This document shows, piece after piece, positions 21,962 through 34,938 of a stretch of 64,000 nt of DNA. The stretch's first letter is position 1; every line of letters begins with the position of its first letter. Position numbers and translations under genes: made by a program. Source of the stretch: Tomocerus qinae. Taxonomy: Eukaryota > Arthropoda > Collembola > Entomobryomorpha > Tomoceridae. The stretch spans positions 128,113,875-128,177,874 of the forward strand of contig CM034546.1 in assembly GCA_020055645.1 (NCBI GenBank), written 5' to 3'. The notes under the pieces are model-generated. The model made no database searches and was not told the DNA's origin. It saw nothing but the letters and a program-made list of their open reading frames with translations.

Positions 21962-23877
21962 TTCCATATACCTATAATGAATCTACATCTATTCGGTTTA
22001 CACTAAAAGCTAAACTAATAAATTACGACACAACTGATGTAACGAATAAAAATAGTTGATGCTGATACAATAATCATGAATATCTACGTATATCTGTAGC
22101 AAGAAATAATTGTATTTTACATACCAGATTATTGCAATGGTCGTAAAAATATAATATTGTTTTAGCAGTAAATCTATAAGAAATTAATATTTGAATTATT
22201 TAAACATATATTATAACTAACATCTTACCGGTAGCCCCTTTAACCTTAGCCCCTGCTCTATAATTCTAAAGTGTCTTATGAATACTTGTTATATACAACG
22301 ATTTAACCGTGAGTATTGAGCGAGTTTGTAAAGCTTTATGTATGTCAAAAAATCTCCAACCTTTGAATGTCAAGTTCTTATGTTCCTATTTCCTACTATG
22401 GGCGGAATATTATTAATGTTATTTACGTAGAATAAAAGGTTACTGTGTCAACCAATTTAAATCGATTGCTAGTCTATCCATAAGTAGGCAATCAAGATGT
22501 CTGGATTACCTTGTTGGTAATAGGTATATAAATACTGCTTTATGTATATTGTTATATACCATTTACTTTATATATTATTTTTATATATAGTAAAGCTGAT
22601 CACGTAGTTCAAGTCAGTTTATAAATCCAGTTGTAAGCAGTTTTCGTTAGTTATGTATGATTTACAGTACTGGAGTAGTAAAGCTTTCGACTGATTTCAA
22701 TTTGGGCTAATAAAAAATAATACACAATAATAATATGGCGTTGCTAAATAGCTTCTTTTTTACTTTGTTTATATTATACTACAAAGAAAATATTTTAAAT
22801 TCAAAATTTTACAATACGTGGTATCCCAATTTATAACGGAAACATTTGTGTACGACATTTATAAACTTACAACAGCAGCAGTATAGATCATACAATAAAT
22901 ATGGCATACAATTCTAGTAATTAAATGATACTATAATATTCCCTTTGAGATAAATTAGGATCTACAATGTAATTTACATAACTAATGACAATATAATAAT
23001 TAATATGTAACTAATCTAGCCCTCTATCTGTATTTCCTATATGTCAGGAATTAAAATGTATTTATATATAGGATTCAATTAACTTTTGTACTACGCTATA
23101 AGAATAAACTGTTTCGATTGAACAGATGGTATCTTCAGTTTCTTTGATATTCTAAAGTCGGATAGCTCTTCTTTATAACATTAACCACAAATTATCTGTC
23201 ATCTAGTTTGCAAAAACAATTTTGTTTATCTTGTTGTTTGTTTGTCTAAATTCCTTTTTAGGGTTGGGAGCAGTAAATAAATGTGAAAACTACTTGCCTT
23301 CCAAGAAAATAATATTCTACATAAACTTTGACTCGTAGGAATTGAGTTCAATTTAAATATAGATTGCTTAAATAGTCCACATTCCCCTTTCTCTCTCAAA
23401 CTATTAAATATACCACAAACTATCTAATTTCGAATTAAAATCTTTCTTACCTTTGGCTAAGATTGACATAAAGTTAGAGTACCTACTTCAAAACTTGGAA
23501 GACATTACTTTATTCTTAGTACTTATACACTTGAGCGTACTGTTCAAAACATAGCGAAAAAACAACTGGACGGTTAAAAATATATTCTCAAACAATTTCT
23601 GATCCAAATTGATCCTTAGCTGTTTTCATACATCCCTATAAGCCCTATCTTCTACGACCCATATGTAAATATTATATGTCTGTAGCTATATTTAAATAAC
23701 AGTTCGTCATTTCAAGTCAAAACTAAAGCAGAATCCTTTACATTGACTCTTAACTGTTCCATGGCATCAACATAAAAAACATAAATCATAAACATAACAT
23801 CTAAAACAAAAATAAATGTCTTAAACATATTCAGATTTTAATCCAAGTTACGCATTCCTTGTTCAAAAATTGTAAAA
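21962..23877. other. Spacer between receptors 4 and 5
   Basis: A 1.9-kb non-coding stretch. Its first half resembles the spacer after receptor 5 (for example the TTGAATTATTTAAACATAT block at about 22190 and 25685), and its second half resembles the upstream flanks of receptors 2 and 4. Spacers were thus duplicated together with the genes. No reading frame of interest. Confidence 0.6.
23690..23720 (+). promoter_or_regulatory. Candidate core promoter of receptor 5
   Basis: The TTTAAATAAC block is followed by TTCAAGTCAAAAC, a changed form of the AAGTCAGT initiator in sister genes, about 160 bp before the ATG. Confidence 0.35.
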
Positions 23878-25185
23878 ATGTTGCCGAGACTAACATTAAC
23901 AGCTTTTGATATTTGCTGCACCGTGATCCATCACCTTAAACTTTTCCCTTTGGAGTTCAACCGAAAAACAATGACTGTAAAATACAGTGACTCGAAAGTG
24001 AAATTATTTAGTGCCGTGATGTTTACATGCATCAACTGGGGAGGGGTGATACTTTACACGGGAATTTTACTCAAAAATCTATATCAGCCTGATCCCACGA
24101 TGAACGTTCGGCGAATAATATTTTTAATTATTTTCGACTTGGTATTGTTTTTAGCAGCAGTATTATCATATTTCGTTTTGTTCGAACTGAAAGATGCCAT
24201 AATTACCTTTAACGCGTACATCCGGGTTGATTCTATATTTAAAAGTAAAATATGTCATTATAAATTAATTGCTAAATACAAAGTACTATATTTACTACTA
24301 CACATAAATTACATTCTATAATTATCTCTATGAGCTATTTTTAAAACATTAAAAATAATATTTCTACTCTTTTCAGAAACTTTCCCTAGATGGAGAAAGA
24401 AGGGCAAGTTTGATATGGTCGGACTGCTTCTTTGTGCATTGGAGGCCATCTTACCAATTTTTAAGATCGTTGCGAGCACACTGTGCATATATCACCCTGA
24501 CAATCCTGTATATATTATAGTTCATTACATTCTTCCTGCTAGTGTAGCCGATCATCCCTTAATGAAGCTTAGCGTTTTCATTTTTATCTTTTTTATAGCA
24601 TCTTTTATTTTATATGCATCCTTATGTGGACTGATTATCGGAATTGGCTATGTTACCGTTACAAAAGATTGGATGTATTTCATATCTACATTTATCCCTA
24701 AAGCTAATGACGAGTACATAGCCTTAAGACCTGCACTACGTAGAAATATGCAGCCTCTGATGCGCAAAACATTTACAATGCAACGCTTGGTAAATATTTA
24801 TTTTAATCAAATGATATCCAAAGTAGGTGCCATCATCGTCGGGATTGTTCTCGCTATTCATGTAGTTTCGGGATTCGCCATGATTTGTTTGTTTGAAATT
24901 ATTGGAATGCCCTACTATCTCATATTCCCATACTTAAATATTGTCCTTTTTGTAGCAGAAATTATTTTCTTTAATGCTGCTGCCCGAATCTTTCATTTAT
25001 CTCACCAGTTCTCCCACCAATGGCACATAAATGGAGATATGTACATGAGAAAATGGCTAAAGGGTCGACGCCACTTAAGAATTGAAGTCGGACCATTTTT
25101 CATACTTGCAAGATCAACACTGTTGACTTTTATGTCTTTACTTATCGCCCACACCATCAACCTTATTTTAGGCATAAATTTGTAA
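23878..25185 (+). CDS. Receptor 5: GR-like receptor (subfamily 2)
   Basis: Exons 23878-24244 and 24377-25185, 132-bp phase-1 intron, 391 residues. Exon 1 ends in FKS rather than the usual FES (one GAA to AAA change next to the donor); the donor AAA|GTAAAA is still good. It differs most from receptors 2 and 4 in the loop between spans 4 and 5 (FIPKANDEYIALRP) and in the R-F-T-M-Q-R segment. ATCCAAGTTACGC lies 37 bp before the ATG. Seven spans and the LRIEVGPFF / TFMSLLIAHTINL signature are intact. Confidence 0.88.
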
Positions 25186-27126
25186 TTAAATATATACACC
25201 TATAACTATGCACTTAAATAAACAACTACGACAATAGCGACCTTGTAAAGTGCGTACAGATTCCAAAAAATGTACTGAAAACCACATGAGAATATAATAT
25301 TCCGAATTCTTCAATAATGAAGTTGAGAACTGAGTACTATTGACTATACTGAAACGAAGTTAAAGGAAGATCATTAATTGTAGTCATAGAAACCAAACTG
25401 CATCCTTAGAAAACTAAACTCTTTTTCATGCCTTTCGATTTAATAGGTCAGTAGTCGTAGGAATCTTTGGAGCCCTTTCACCTCACCGTCCAATGCACTC
25501 AGCTATGTCCGAGTACAAAAACACTATACTTTTGTATTCTGAATCCCGGCTGTCAGGTAAAAAGTTGAGTATTTTTAATACAATACGATACAATACATAC
25601 GAGTACAATACAAAATACTGGGAATGCAACGTCCCTAATAATATAACATTGTTTTAGCATTGCAAATCTATAAGAAATTACTAATTGAATTATTTAAACA
25701 TATATAATGACTATAATATCTTTCGTTTGCCCTTGTAACCCTGCTCTGCTCCATAATTCTACATTCTACATTAAGCATAACATACAATAATTTATCCACG
25801 AGTATTAAGGGAGTTTGTAAAGCTTTATATGTATGTCAAAATACTTGAAATGTCATATTCCTACTACAAACGGAATGTTACTATTATTTACGTATAAGGA
25901 AAGGGGATTATGTCAACCAATGTAAATAGATTTCTAGTTTATCCATCCTTGCAATCAAGATGCCTAGATAACCTGTCAAGTTAGTAATACCATATATTAC
26001 ACTGCTTTATCGTTGTTATATATTACGTATATATGTTTATATACCTACCATAGTAAAGATGATTCCGTAGTTTGTTTAAGCCAGTTATAAAGTAGTAAGT
26101 ACTTTTATTAGTTAGGTACGATTTACTAGTATTGGAATAGTAAAGTTTTTGTCTGATTTCAATTTGGGATATTATAAATTGCTATGGATATAATACAGTA
26201 TAATAATATAAATATATTAGCGTTGTTAACTAGCTTCTTTCTACTTCTTTTATATTACATATAGTGTCTTCAAAGAAATGTAAATTCAAAACAAGCGTTT
26301 ATCACGATCGTGATAGCAAATATCATTTAATGGTTTTATTATAAACATGGTATATAAATAAGAGTTGCTAAAACAATTGTAAATTTTTGTACTAAAGATG
26401 AGCATTAGCAGATTAGCAGTAGGTGCGATTGTAGTAGTATTAGTTAAATGTAATAAAAAGCTTTTACTTGGATTGGATTCAATTATCAAGCAAATATGGA
26501 TGAAGCTTTTAAATCAAATATTGGTGATAAGAAATTTTCTTACCATTTATACACTACAAATGGGCACTTATAAACTTATTAAATGAATTGGTATTAGCAT
26601 TTCTCTGACGACACTGCATAAATTATGATGATATTTCTGCTTATGCTAAACCTCTGTTATGTTTATTCCCATATCCCAATATCTATTTTTACTTAAAGTT
26701 TAATCAATCTAATAGCAATATTTTCTCACATTGGATTGGATTTATTAAATACATTTTATTCGACTTTTGAAATGGATACAGTACTGGAAATACCACTGAA
26801 GCATGCAGATTGTGTATAAAATATATACTTACTACTATAAGTTCTGAAATATCTTATAACCATTATTTAACATATCAATTGCAATCCATTATGAACAAGA
26901 ATACAATTTTCAGTTATAACTAACTGTTAATTTCGTGGCAAACAATCGTTAACATTAATTTGGTAGTTATTAGTTCAAACACTCTTTTATAGTATCCGAC
27001 TATCATTTTATTACTTGAATGTAACTGCATATAATTTAAATTATTTAATTATAGGGACAAACTTAGATTATTGAGATTGAAATGTTTTAAAGAACTATTG
27101 CAAAATCATCTTTGACATCTGTGAAA
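25186..27126. other. Spacer between receptors 5 and 6
   Basis: A 1.9-kb AT-rich non-coding stretch, partly homologous to 21962-23100. Short open frames at 26286-26586 on both strands have no recognisable features. Confidence 0.55.
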
Positions 27127-28960
27127 ATGTTAACAAAACTGATAATCAAAGCTTTAGAAAATTGTTGCACTGTAATCCATAAATTTAGGTTTTTCCCATT
27201 AGAATTTCATTCTCAATCATTAACATTAATCTACAGTGACTCAAAAGTTAAACTGTTTAATTGTATTCTGTTTTCTTCCGCGTTCCTGATTAGTGGAATG
27301 GTTTACACTGGAATTTTGTTCAAAAATTTATTTCAGCCAGACCCAGCAATGAACATTCGCATGATTATATTTTTGATCATTTTCGATTTTTCTTTGGGCC
27401 TGGGATTAACGTTTTCGTGCTTCATTTTATTCAAGATGAATTATGCTGTTCAGGTTGCTAATGCATACCTCCAGATGGACTCCTTGTTTGAAAGTAAAGC
27501 ATTTTCACATTTCAATATTATTGCTATTAATTCAAAGTCAAGATAATAATATTATAATATAATAATTCAATCCTATAACATCCAACTGAATATAACAGTC
27601 CTAAATCAACCTACAACAACTGTCAAAATTACCTTCTTTACAAAATCAAGATCTTGTCTACCTTTGTAAAAATTCCGCATTGAACGTTACTCTTCTTTGA
27701 TATTTTTTTCCAGAAGGTGTTCTTACCTTTACATCTGAAATCATTTCGGTTTTACTCAAAATCGGACGATCTTTACATTACAATTAACATTTTTGAATAA
27801 TTCAAAAGTTATTTAAGATCAATTTGGCATTTTTGGTCATTTACGAAAGTACGAATTCATTTGTTTTCGTCCAAGCAACTACGTTTACCTAGTTTTTTGT
27901 TAGTATTGATATTTAGTTCATTTCTTAGTAATCGCTTTGCCTTTCGATTGGTGTATATCTCGTTTGAATATGTCATATCGTTTGGAAGTCATTTATGGTC
28001 AAGTGTGAGTCATTCTTTTTGGGTCACACAGTATTTATGAGTTTGAAGTTCTACGTCTATGGCCTTAGGTTGCTAAAATACTAAAATCTGGAGTAGAAAA
28101 TCATATACAAATCGTTGCTGTATTATTTGTTTGCAGGAACGTTTCCTAAATGGAAAAAAGAAAGCGAGGTTGACACAATCGGGATGTTTCTTTGTGGGAT
28201 GTCGCTCATTTTTCCATTGGCCCAGGTCATTTTCGGAGCACTGTGCATTTATCATCCAGAAAATCCGCTCTACATTATTTGGCATTCCGTTCTTCCTCAA
28301 TATCTAGCAGTCAATCCAGTGATGCTCTTTGGACTATTTATTGTCGTAGTTGCCTTATCCGGGTTTTGTATGTACACTTTACTCCTCACCACGATTTTTG
28401 GTGTCATATACTTGACCATTACTGATGATTGGATGTATTTCACATCAACTTACATTCCTAATGCCTTAGCTACAAATTCGACCTACTTTGCTTCAAGACC
28501 TAAACTGCTTCCGAAGATACGTCCACTAATGAGGAAAATGGTCACAATGATGCGTTTAGTAAATATTTATCTCAACCAGATAATTTATGTTGTAGATCCA
28601 CTCCTTCTGGGAATCGTTCTCGTTCTCCACATTGTATCTTGCTTTGTAATGATTGGTATGTTTGGGGTATTCCAAATGCCTTACTACCTTCTTTTCCCAT
28701 TTGTAAATGTCTTCTTTTTTGCTATGGAAATCATTTTATTTCGTACTTCTGCCCGAGTTCTTGATCTATCTCAAGAATTCTCTCTCCAGTGGCAGAGGCA
28801 GAGTCATGGTGATTTGTTCATGAGAAAGTGGCTGAAAGGACATCGTCACTTAAGACTTGAAGTTGGGCCGTTTTTTATCATTACTAAATCTACACTAGTG
28901 ACCTATATGTCTTTGCTTATCTGTCACACCATCAATCTGCTTTTAGGACTCAACATGTAA
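27127..28960 (+). CDS. Receptor 6: GR-like receptor (subfamily 1)
   Basis: Exons 27127-27493 and 28137-28960, 396 residues. The intron is 643 bp, far longer than the 80-140 bp of most paralogues, but has the same phase and site (FE A|GTAAAG; acceptor TTTGCAG). Relative to receptors 1 and 3 it has the subfamily-1 start (TIKALENCCTVIH became IIKALENCCTVIH) and nearly the same segment from NALAT through RLVNIY. The block around 28450-28620 is strikingly close to receptors 1 and 3, perhaps through past conversion. Confidence 0.88.
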
Positions 28961-30285
28961 TTTCTTATAGCTATAACTATCCTAATAATTTTAAGATGTA
29001 GACATGTAATGTCATGTAATCTCAAAGGTAAATCAAATCTGTAAATAAAATAAACTTTTCTTTCTACTTTACTTATCTTATTGGCTTTCTCAAATCAATA
29101 TTCTCGACTCTGTTTTTAAAGGCTTTTACTTATATACATATAATATATGTATTATTACATATTCGCATAAGCACTTAGATTAAATTTATATTTTATAAAA
29201 TATTTCAAATCCATTAGGGAGATTGTTTTGTTTTATATACTTTTGAGGTTGATACTGTCATGTATTTCGCTTTCGTGTTCTATTTTAGTAGATTATTATA
29301 AAAGTAAAACTTTGTAAGTATCAAAGTATAATACTATTCTATTTTACGAATAGACTTGTGGAAAAAGGAGAAAAGTGAGCTAAATTATCTAAATAGCTAT
29401 AAATGTTTATTAATATTATATCAACCTCAAAAAATAATGAGTTTCTTACTTGACCCCGTTGACTTTTTACACCAATTGGATTATAGAAGTCAAATAGAAA
29501 TGAAAGCCATTAGCTGAATTCTTTCTCTATAAAAACCGGAAAAACTATTATAGCACAAAATATTTAGAATTATCAGCAATTAAATTCGATTTCAGCTTGA
29601 TAACTACATTTTGTTCAGTGTAATTGGTCATTAAGCATACTTTATTATCATATACAATGTATTACCTATATACGATCATGATACATTAGTAGTGTAAAAT
29701 TGTTTTTATTATTATTATTTTTACTAATAATAAAAATAAGTTCCTTATTTATACCCATTACCCACAAATATAAGTCTGAATACTTGGCTACTATCATTCC
29801 TAAGGAAAATAATAAGCTGAAATAATAATATAACCATTAGTAGGTATGTCCTGATGCTTGACCATGTATAGGTATCCCTGTTTTCATACAATTTTTGATT
29901 TTAAATCTTCTCTTCCAGCTACAGTTCAAGTGAAGTTGAGGAATAATCTATAGATATTATTTATATGTACTTTCCTTCATCCTATACAACTACTCAAGTT
30001 CTAATGCAAATATTGTTATTGTCGTCCCAAATTCATGAATTTATAGCGAATTTATAGTAAAAACAAGTTCTCATTAAAATGAACAAGTAGATCAGATACG
30101 AACAAAGAGAAAAACGCAATTTATAAAGATTACATCTACCTATATAAATAAATAGCCCCAGTTTAACAATATATTGTCTCAGTATATTGTTCGTTGAGTA
30201 CTATATAGTTTCTTAACAAAATATGTGACCACAGTATTATCACAAAAAATTGTGTTATTTCATTATAGTAATAATAGTAATAATA
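28961..30285. other. Spacer between receptors 6 and 7
   Basis: Non-coding. The phrase TTCTTACTTGACCCCGTTGA near 29443 recurs in the receptor 10-11 spacer (about 54113) and in altered form in the 11-12 spacer (about 57604), supporting shared descent of these intervals. A small inverted repeat of TTATTATT/AATAATAA lies near 29705-29735. Confidence 0.55.
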
Positions 30286-31606
30286 ATGTCAAGATTGACT
30301 ATAAAAGCACTTGACCTTTGTTGCTCTGTGATCCACCGCTTTAGGCTTGGCCCATTAGAATTTAATCCTCAAACAATGACACTTAAGTACAGTGACTCCA
30401 AATTGAAATTATTCAATGCCATAATATTTTCGTGCATTTTCGTAGCTGGGTTTATTGTTTGCACTGGAATTTTAATCAAAAATTTGTTTCAACCCGATCC
30501 AGAAATGAACGTCCGGAAAATAATATTTTTAATCTTCTTTGATCTGTTTTTGTTTTTGGTAGTGGTACTTTCTTATTTTGTTTTCTTCGAAATGAAATAT
30601 GCCATTACTGTCATTAATGCTAACTTCCAAGTTAATTCCTCGTTTGAAAGTAAAACTATTTATCTTACTTTAACATAAATTGATCCCTATACTTATTTAT
30701 TACTCTTACTTCCTATTTAATGAGCTCTGTTGAACTAATTTTTGAATTTTGAAATACGTACAAATTTTAAAATTTTCAGAAACTTTCCCCAAATGGAAGA
30801 AGGAATGTCGGTTCGATGTGGTGGGATTTTTTCTTTGTGCACTGCCATTCACTTTTATATTAGTACAAACAGTTGTCGGAGCACTCTGTGCCCTCCACAA
30901 GGAAACTCCGGTCTATATTATCATTCATTTCGTTCTGCCCGAAAACTTGGCCGAAAATCCGTTGACAAAATTTGGAGTATTCATTATCGCTTTTAGTACA
31001 TCAGGATTTGGTTTATATGCGTTATTGGCTCCTTTGATCATTGGGATTGCTTATGTAACGATTACTAGAGAATGGCTATTTTTTGTATCCAAGTTCATCC
31101 CTAATGTCTTAGCCGATGAACACAACGAATATTTTGATTTAAAACCCACTCTAGTTCGAAATATTCGTCCTTTGATGAGGAAAATGATTGTGATGCTGCG
31201 TTTAGTAAATATTTACTACAACCAAGTCACCTGTTTTATTAAACCAATCTCCATCGGGATTGTTCTCGTGATTCATATAATTTCTGGGTTTGCTATGATT
31301 AGTTTGTATTCTACTTTCCAAATGCCTTACTATATTTTATTTCCGTTTTTCAACATTTTCTTTTTTGTGATGGAAATCATTTTATTTAATGCTTCTGCAG
31401 ATATTTTAAATTTATCTCATGAATTCTCGGTTCAATGGCTCCTCAATGCGGATTTATTCCTAAGAAAGTGGTTGGCAGCTCGTCAACACTTAAGAATTGA
31501 AATTGGGCCTTTCTTTATGGTTACTAAATCAACAATCCTGACTTTCATGTCATTACTAATTGCTCACACCATCAATCTCATTTTAGGAGTTAGTATAGAT
31601 AGATAA
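30286..31606 (+). CDS. Receptor 7: GR-like receptor (subfamily 3)
   Basis: Exons 30286-30649 and 30780-31606, 130-bp phase-1 intron, 396 residues. The start is one codon shorter than its relatives (MSRLTIK versus MLSRLTIK) and follows an AT-rich run of ATA/GTA codons. Subfamily-3 traits are DLCCSVIH, a REWLFFVSKFIPN loop before span 5, and LNADLFLRKWLAARQHLRIE before span 7, in place of the KGRRHLRIE of subfamilies 1 and 2. It ends GVSIDR. Confidence 0.87.
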
Positions 31607-32153
31607 TGTTTTAATAAAAGATTCTAAAAATTAAATGTTAATCTATTAATGTGTCACTATGTATAGTTATTTAATTAAAAGTGTAATAATTACTTCTACT
31701 AACAACTCAATTTCTTATTCATATTAAATGTAACTTAATTGTCAGATATTTATACATATTTATTGTATTACTTATTACTAATAATTAGGATGAATAAAAA
31801 AGTAGCTTTATACAATAACGAGTAAATTTTCCTGTGGCACATTGTACTCAATAACCTTTTTAATCCAATCATTTGTTTATTGCATGTCTTCCAAGTCAGG
31901 ACGATTTATCAGGCATAATTGAACGTTTTATGAAAATCATAATGACTCAACACCGTTATTCATTTTTTGTTGTGCTAACTTTTTGTAGTCTTTAAGTAAA
32001 TAAGTCGAATGACAATAAATATCAAAAAACTACCATTATAGTAAATAAACCACAGAAATATCTTTACTCTACATAAACATAATCTTTTTAAACATAAAGT
32101 GGGACATGCGCATGGAATTTTTTTTGAATGTATTAAGGTTTGTGTATTTGTCC
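31607..32153. other. Spacer after receptor 7
   Basis: Non-coding; it marks the start of the transposon island. Nothing recognisable apart from simple AT-rich sequence. Confidence 0.5.
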
Positions 32154-32315
32154 GTAATATTTTGTGATTAATGAGTAAGGTTAATATTTTGTAATTAATG
32201 AGTAAGGGTAATATTTTGTAATTAATGAGTAAGGGTAATATTTTGTAATTAATGAGTAAGGGTAATATTTTGTAATTAATGAGTAAGGGTAATATTTTGC
32301 AATAAATGAGCAAGG
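32154..32315 (+). repeat. 27-bp tandem repeat, about six copies
   Basis: The unit reads TAATATTTTGTAATTAATGA plus GTAAGGG-type sequence. It generates a repetitive minus-strand open frame (LPLLINYKI repeats) that I regard as spurious. It lies just upstream of a Helitron 3' end and may be internal to that element. Confidence 0.85.
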
Positions 32316-32404
32316 ACTAGACTTATACTATCAGTACTGAGTCCAATCAACGGTCTATGAATTTCGGGCCAATGCGCAGTCACTAGAAATTTACTGATTT
32401 CAAC

Positions 32405-32441
32405 ATTTTCTAGCACACTTTGTGTGCTAGGATTCAGCTAG
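32405..32441 (+). mobile_element. Helitron 3' terminus (plus strand)
   Basis: A hairpin with arms CTAGCACA/TGTGCTAG (32410-32430) is followed after seven bases by CTAG (32438-32441) and then T, the standard Helitron 3' end. The 5' end of this element was not found. Confidence 0.6.
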
Positions 32442-33509
32442 TCACTACTAATATATAAACGGCAAAAGTTAGTCACGTGACAATTCCGTTTGTATGTTTG
32501 TACTTCTGTGTGTTGATTTGCCGCAATTCTAAATCGCAGCCAAGCACAATGTAATAAAATTAAATCCTGCTTAAAATAACGCACTTAATGCGGAAAATCT
32601 CTACACGTCCGAAGCAGAAGAACTTCAAGCCAGTGCGCGCGCATCAAAATTAAGAACTTTGCGATCAATTGGAATATTTCATAATTAATAGTTCATGTAA
32701 GCTTCAGCAAACTTAAACCTGATCAGTGCTGTGTGGTGTGATAATGTAAACATCGTGATTTTAGAAGGTATCACACATTTGAAGCTTCTTCATTTTCATT
32801 CAGCAGTGAAATTGCAAACTGATATTGTAATTAAATCAGTAAAACTTCAACTGGCATCTCTATCACAGGACAACTGCTAACGTCTCTTTGGGCTGAGTGA
32901 CACATGTAAGTTTGGAGTATGAAATTTTACAAATGTGCAACCCTCTGACTGTAACAATGGTGCGATTTATGGTTTCTTTCCAGGACAACAGCTAACGTCT
33001 CTTTTACTGGAAAACTGCTACCGATTTTGCTAACCGCCACCAGTGGACTTCATCATTAAAATATATAATTAGGCTGAGTGACACATGTAAGTTTGGATTA
33101 TGAAATTTTACAAATGTTCAACCCGCTGACAGTAACAATGGTAGGAATTATGGTTTCGTTTTCGGTATCCAAAATACTACAAAACACTTTTCCCTGTAAA
33201 TTCCTCGAAGTCTCTTTTCGCAAACCTTTGTTCATTCTCCGTCCCTCCTCCCTTATTTCCTTTTGAACTTCTTCTTTTAAGTAGTGTCTCTGTCACTGAA
33301 ATGCTCCTACCGGTTTTGTTACCCGCCACCCGTCGACTTTATCATAAAATATAATAAAATTGGACTTATTGATCTGTACATGGACATTAAATGAATTATT
33401 GTGTTTAATCCATATTTTATTGTTTTTATTTCAGGAACAGAAACAGCTTTTTTGAAAGCTCCACGAAAAATATTTGTTACAACGGATATTTCATTTTCTA
33501 AATTTTATT

Positions 33510-34118
33510 GACCTCTAACGGTCCAGCCAATTAAGGCTAACTTCACCTCTAACGGTCCATTGCCAATTAAGGCTAACTTGACCTCTAACGGTCCATTGCC
33601 AATTAAGGCTAACTTGACCTGTAACGGTCCATTGCCAATTAAGGCAAACTTGGCCTCTAACGGTCCATTGCCAATTAAGGCTGTTTTGACCTATAACGGT
33701 CCATTGCCATTTAAGGCTAACTTGACCTCTGACGGTCCATTGCCAATTAAGGCTAACTTGACCTCTAACGGTTCATTGCCAATTAAGGCTATCTTGACTT
33801 TCTTGACCTCTGACGGTCCATTGCCAATTAAGGCTATCTTGACCTCGAACGGTCCATTGTCAATTGAGGTTAACTTGACTCTTGCATGGTCCAATGCCAA
33901 TTGAGGCTAACTTTACCAATAAACGGTCCATAACCAATTAAGGCTAACTTGGCCACTAGACGGTCCATTGCTAATTAAGGCTAACTTGGCCACTAAACGG
34001 TCCTTTGCCATTTGTTAACTTGACCACTAAACGGTCCATTGCCAATTTTTAACTTGACCACTAAACGGTCGATTGCCAATTAAGGCTAACTAGGCCACTA
34101 GACGGTCCATTGCTAATT
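33510..34118 (+). repeat. 36-bp minisatellite, about 16 copies
   Basis: The core is ACGGTCCATTGCCAATTAAG followed by GCTAACTTGACC. Because 36 is divisible by three, open frames run through it on both strands (a 12-residue period NGPLPIKANLTS on +); this is a by-product, not evidence of a gene. Later copies (33900-34118) are diverged. Confidence 0.92.
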
Positions 34119-34120
34119 TT

Positions 34121-34938
34121 ATGAAATAATATGAAATAATATGAAATAATATGAAATAATATGAAATAATATGAAATAATATGAAATAATATGAAATAAT
34201 ATGAAATAATATGAAATAATATGGAATAATATGAAATAATATGAAATAATATGAAATAATATGAAATAATATGGAATAATATGAAATAATATGAAATAAT
34301 ATGAAATAATATGAAATAATATGAAATAATATGAAATAATATGAAATAATATGAAATAATATGAAATAATATGAAATAATATGAAATAATATGAAATAAT
34401 ATGAAATAATATGAAATAATTTGAAATAATTTGAAATAATATGAAATAATATGAAATAATATGAAATAATATAAAATAATATGAAATAATATGAAATAAT
34501 ATAAAATAATATGAAATAATATGAAATAATATGAAATAATATGAAATAATATGAAATAATATGAAATAATATGAAATAATATGAAATAATATGAAATAAT
34601 ATGAAATAATATGAAATAATATGAAATAATATGAAATAATATGAAATAATTTGAAATAATATGAAATAATATGAAATAATATGAAATAATATGAAATAAT
34701 ATGAAATAATATGAAATAATATGAAATAATATGAAATAATATGAAATAATATGAAATAATATGAAATAATATGAAATAATATGAAATAATATGAAATAAT
34801 ATGAAATAATATGAAATAATATGAAATAATATGAAATAATATGAAATATTATAAAATAATATAAAATAATATAAAATAATATAAAATAACATAAAATAAT
34901 ATAAAATAATATGAAATAACATAAAATATTATAAAATA
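34121..34938 (+). repeat. 10-bp minisatellite ATGAAATAAT, about 80 copies
   Basis: Over 800 bases of almost perfect ATGAAATAAT with rare ATGGAATAAT, TTGAAATAAT and ATAAAATAAT variants; the last ten units drift to ATAAAATAAT. The top strand is almost devoid of C. The 10-bp period close to the DNA helical repeat puts an A-tract on the same face each turn. The 267-residue minus-strand frame it creates (FILFHIISYY repeats) is an artefact. Confidence 0.97.

Noticed and set aside
32154-32315. Minus-strand protein with LPLLINYKI repeats
   Set aside because: By-product of the 27-bp tandem repeat.
33560-33904. 114-residue frame with NGPLPIKANLTS repeats
   Set aside because: Explained by a 36-bp unit divisible by three; no start context or domain.
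34119-34922. 267-residue minus-strand open frame with FILFHIISYY repeats
   Set aside because: Produced entirely by the ATGAAATAAT satellite; a repeat lacking stops in that frame is open by construction.
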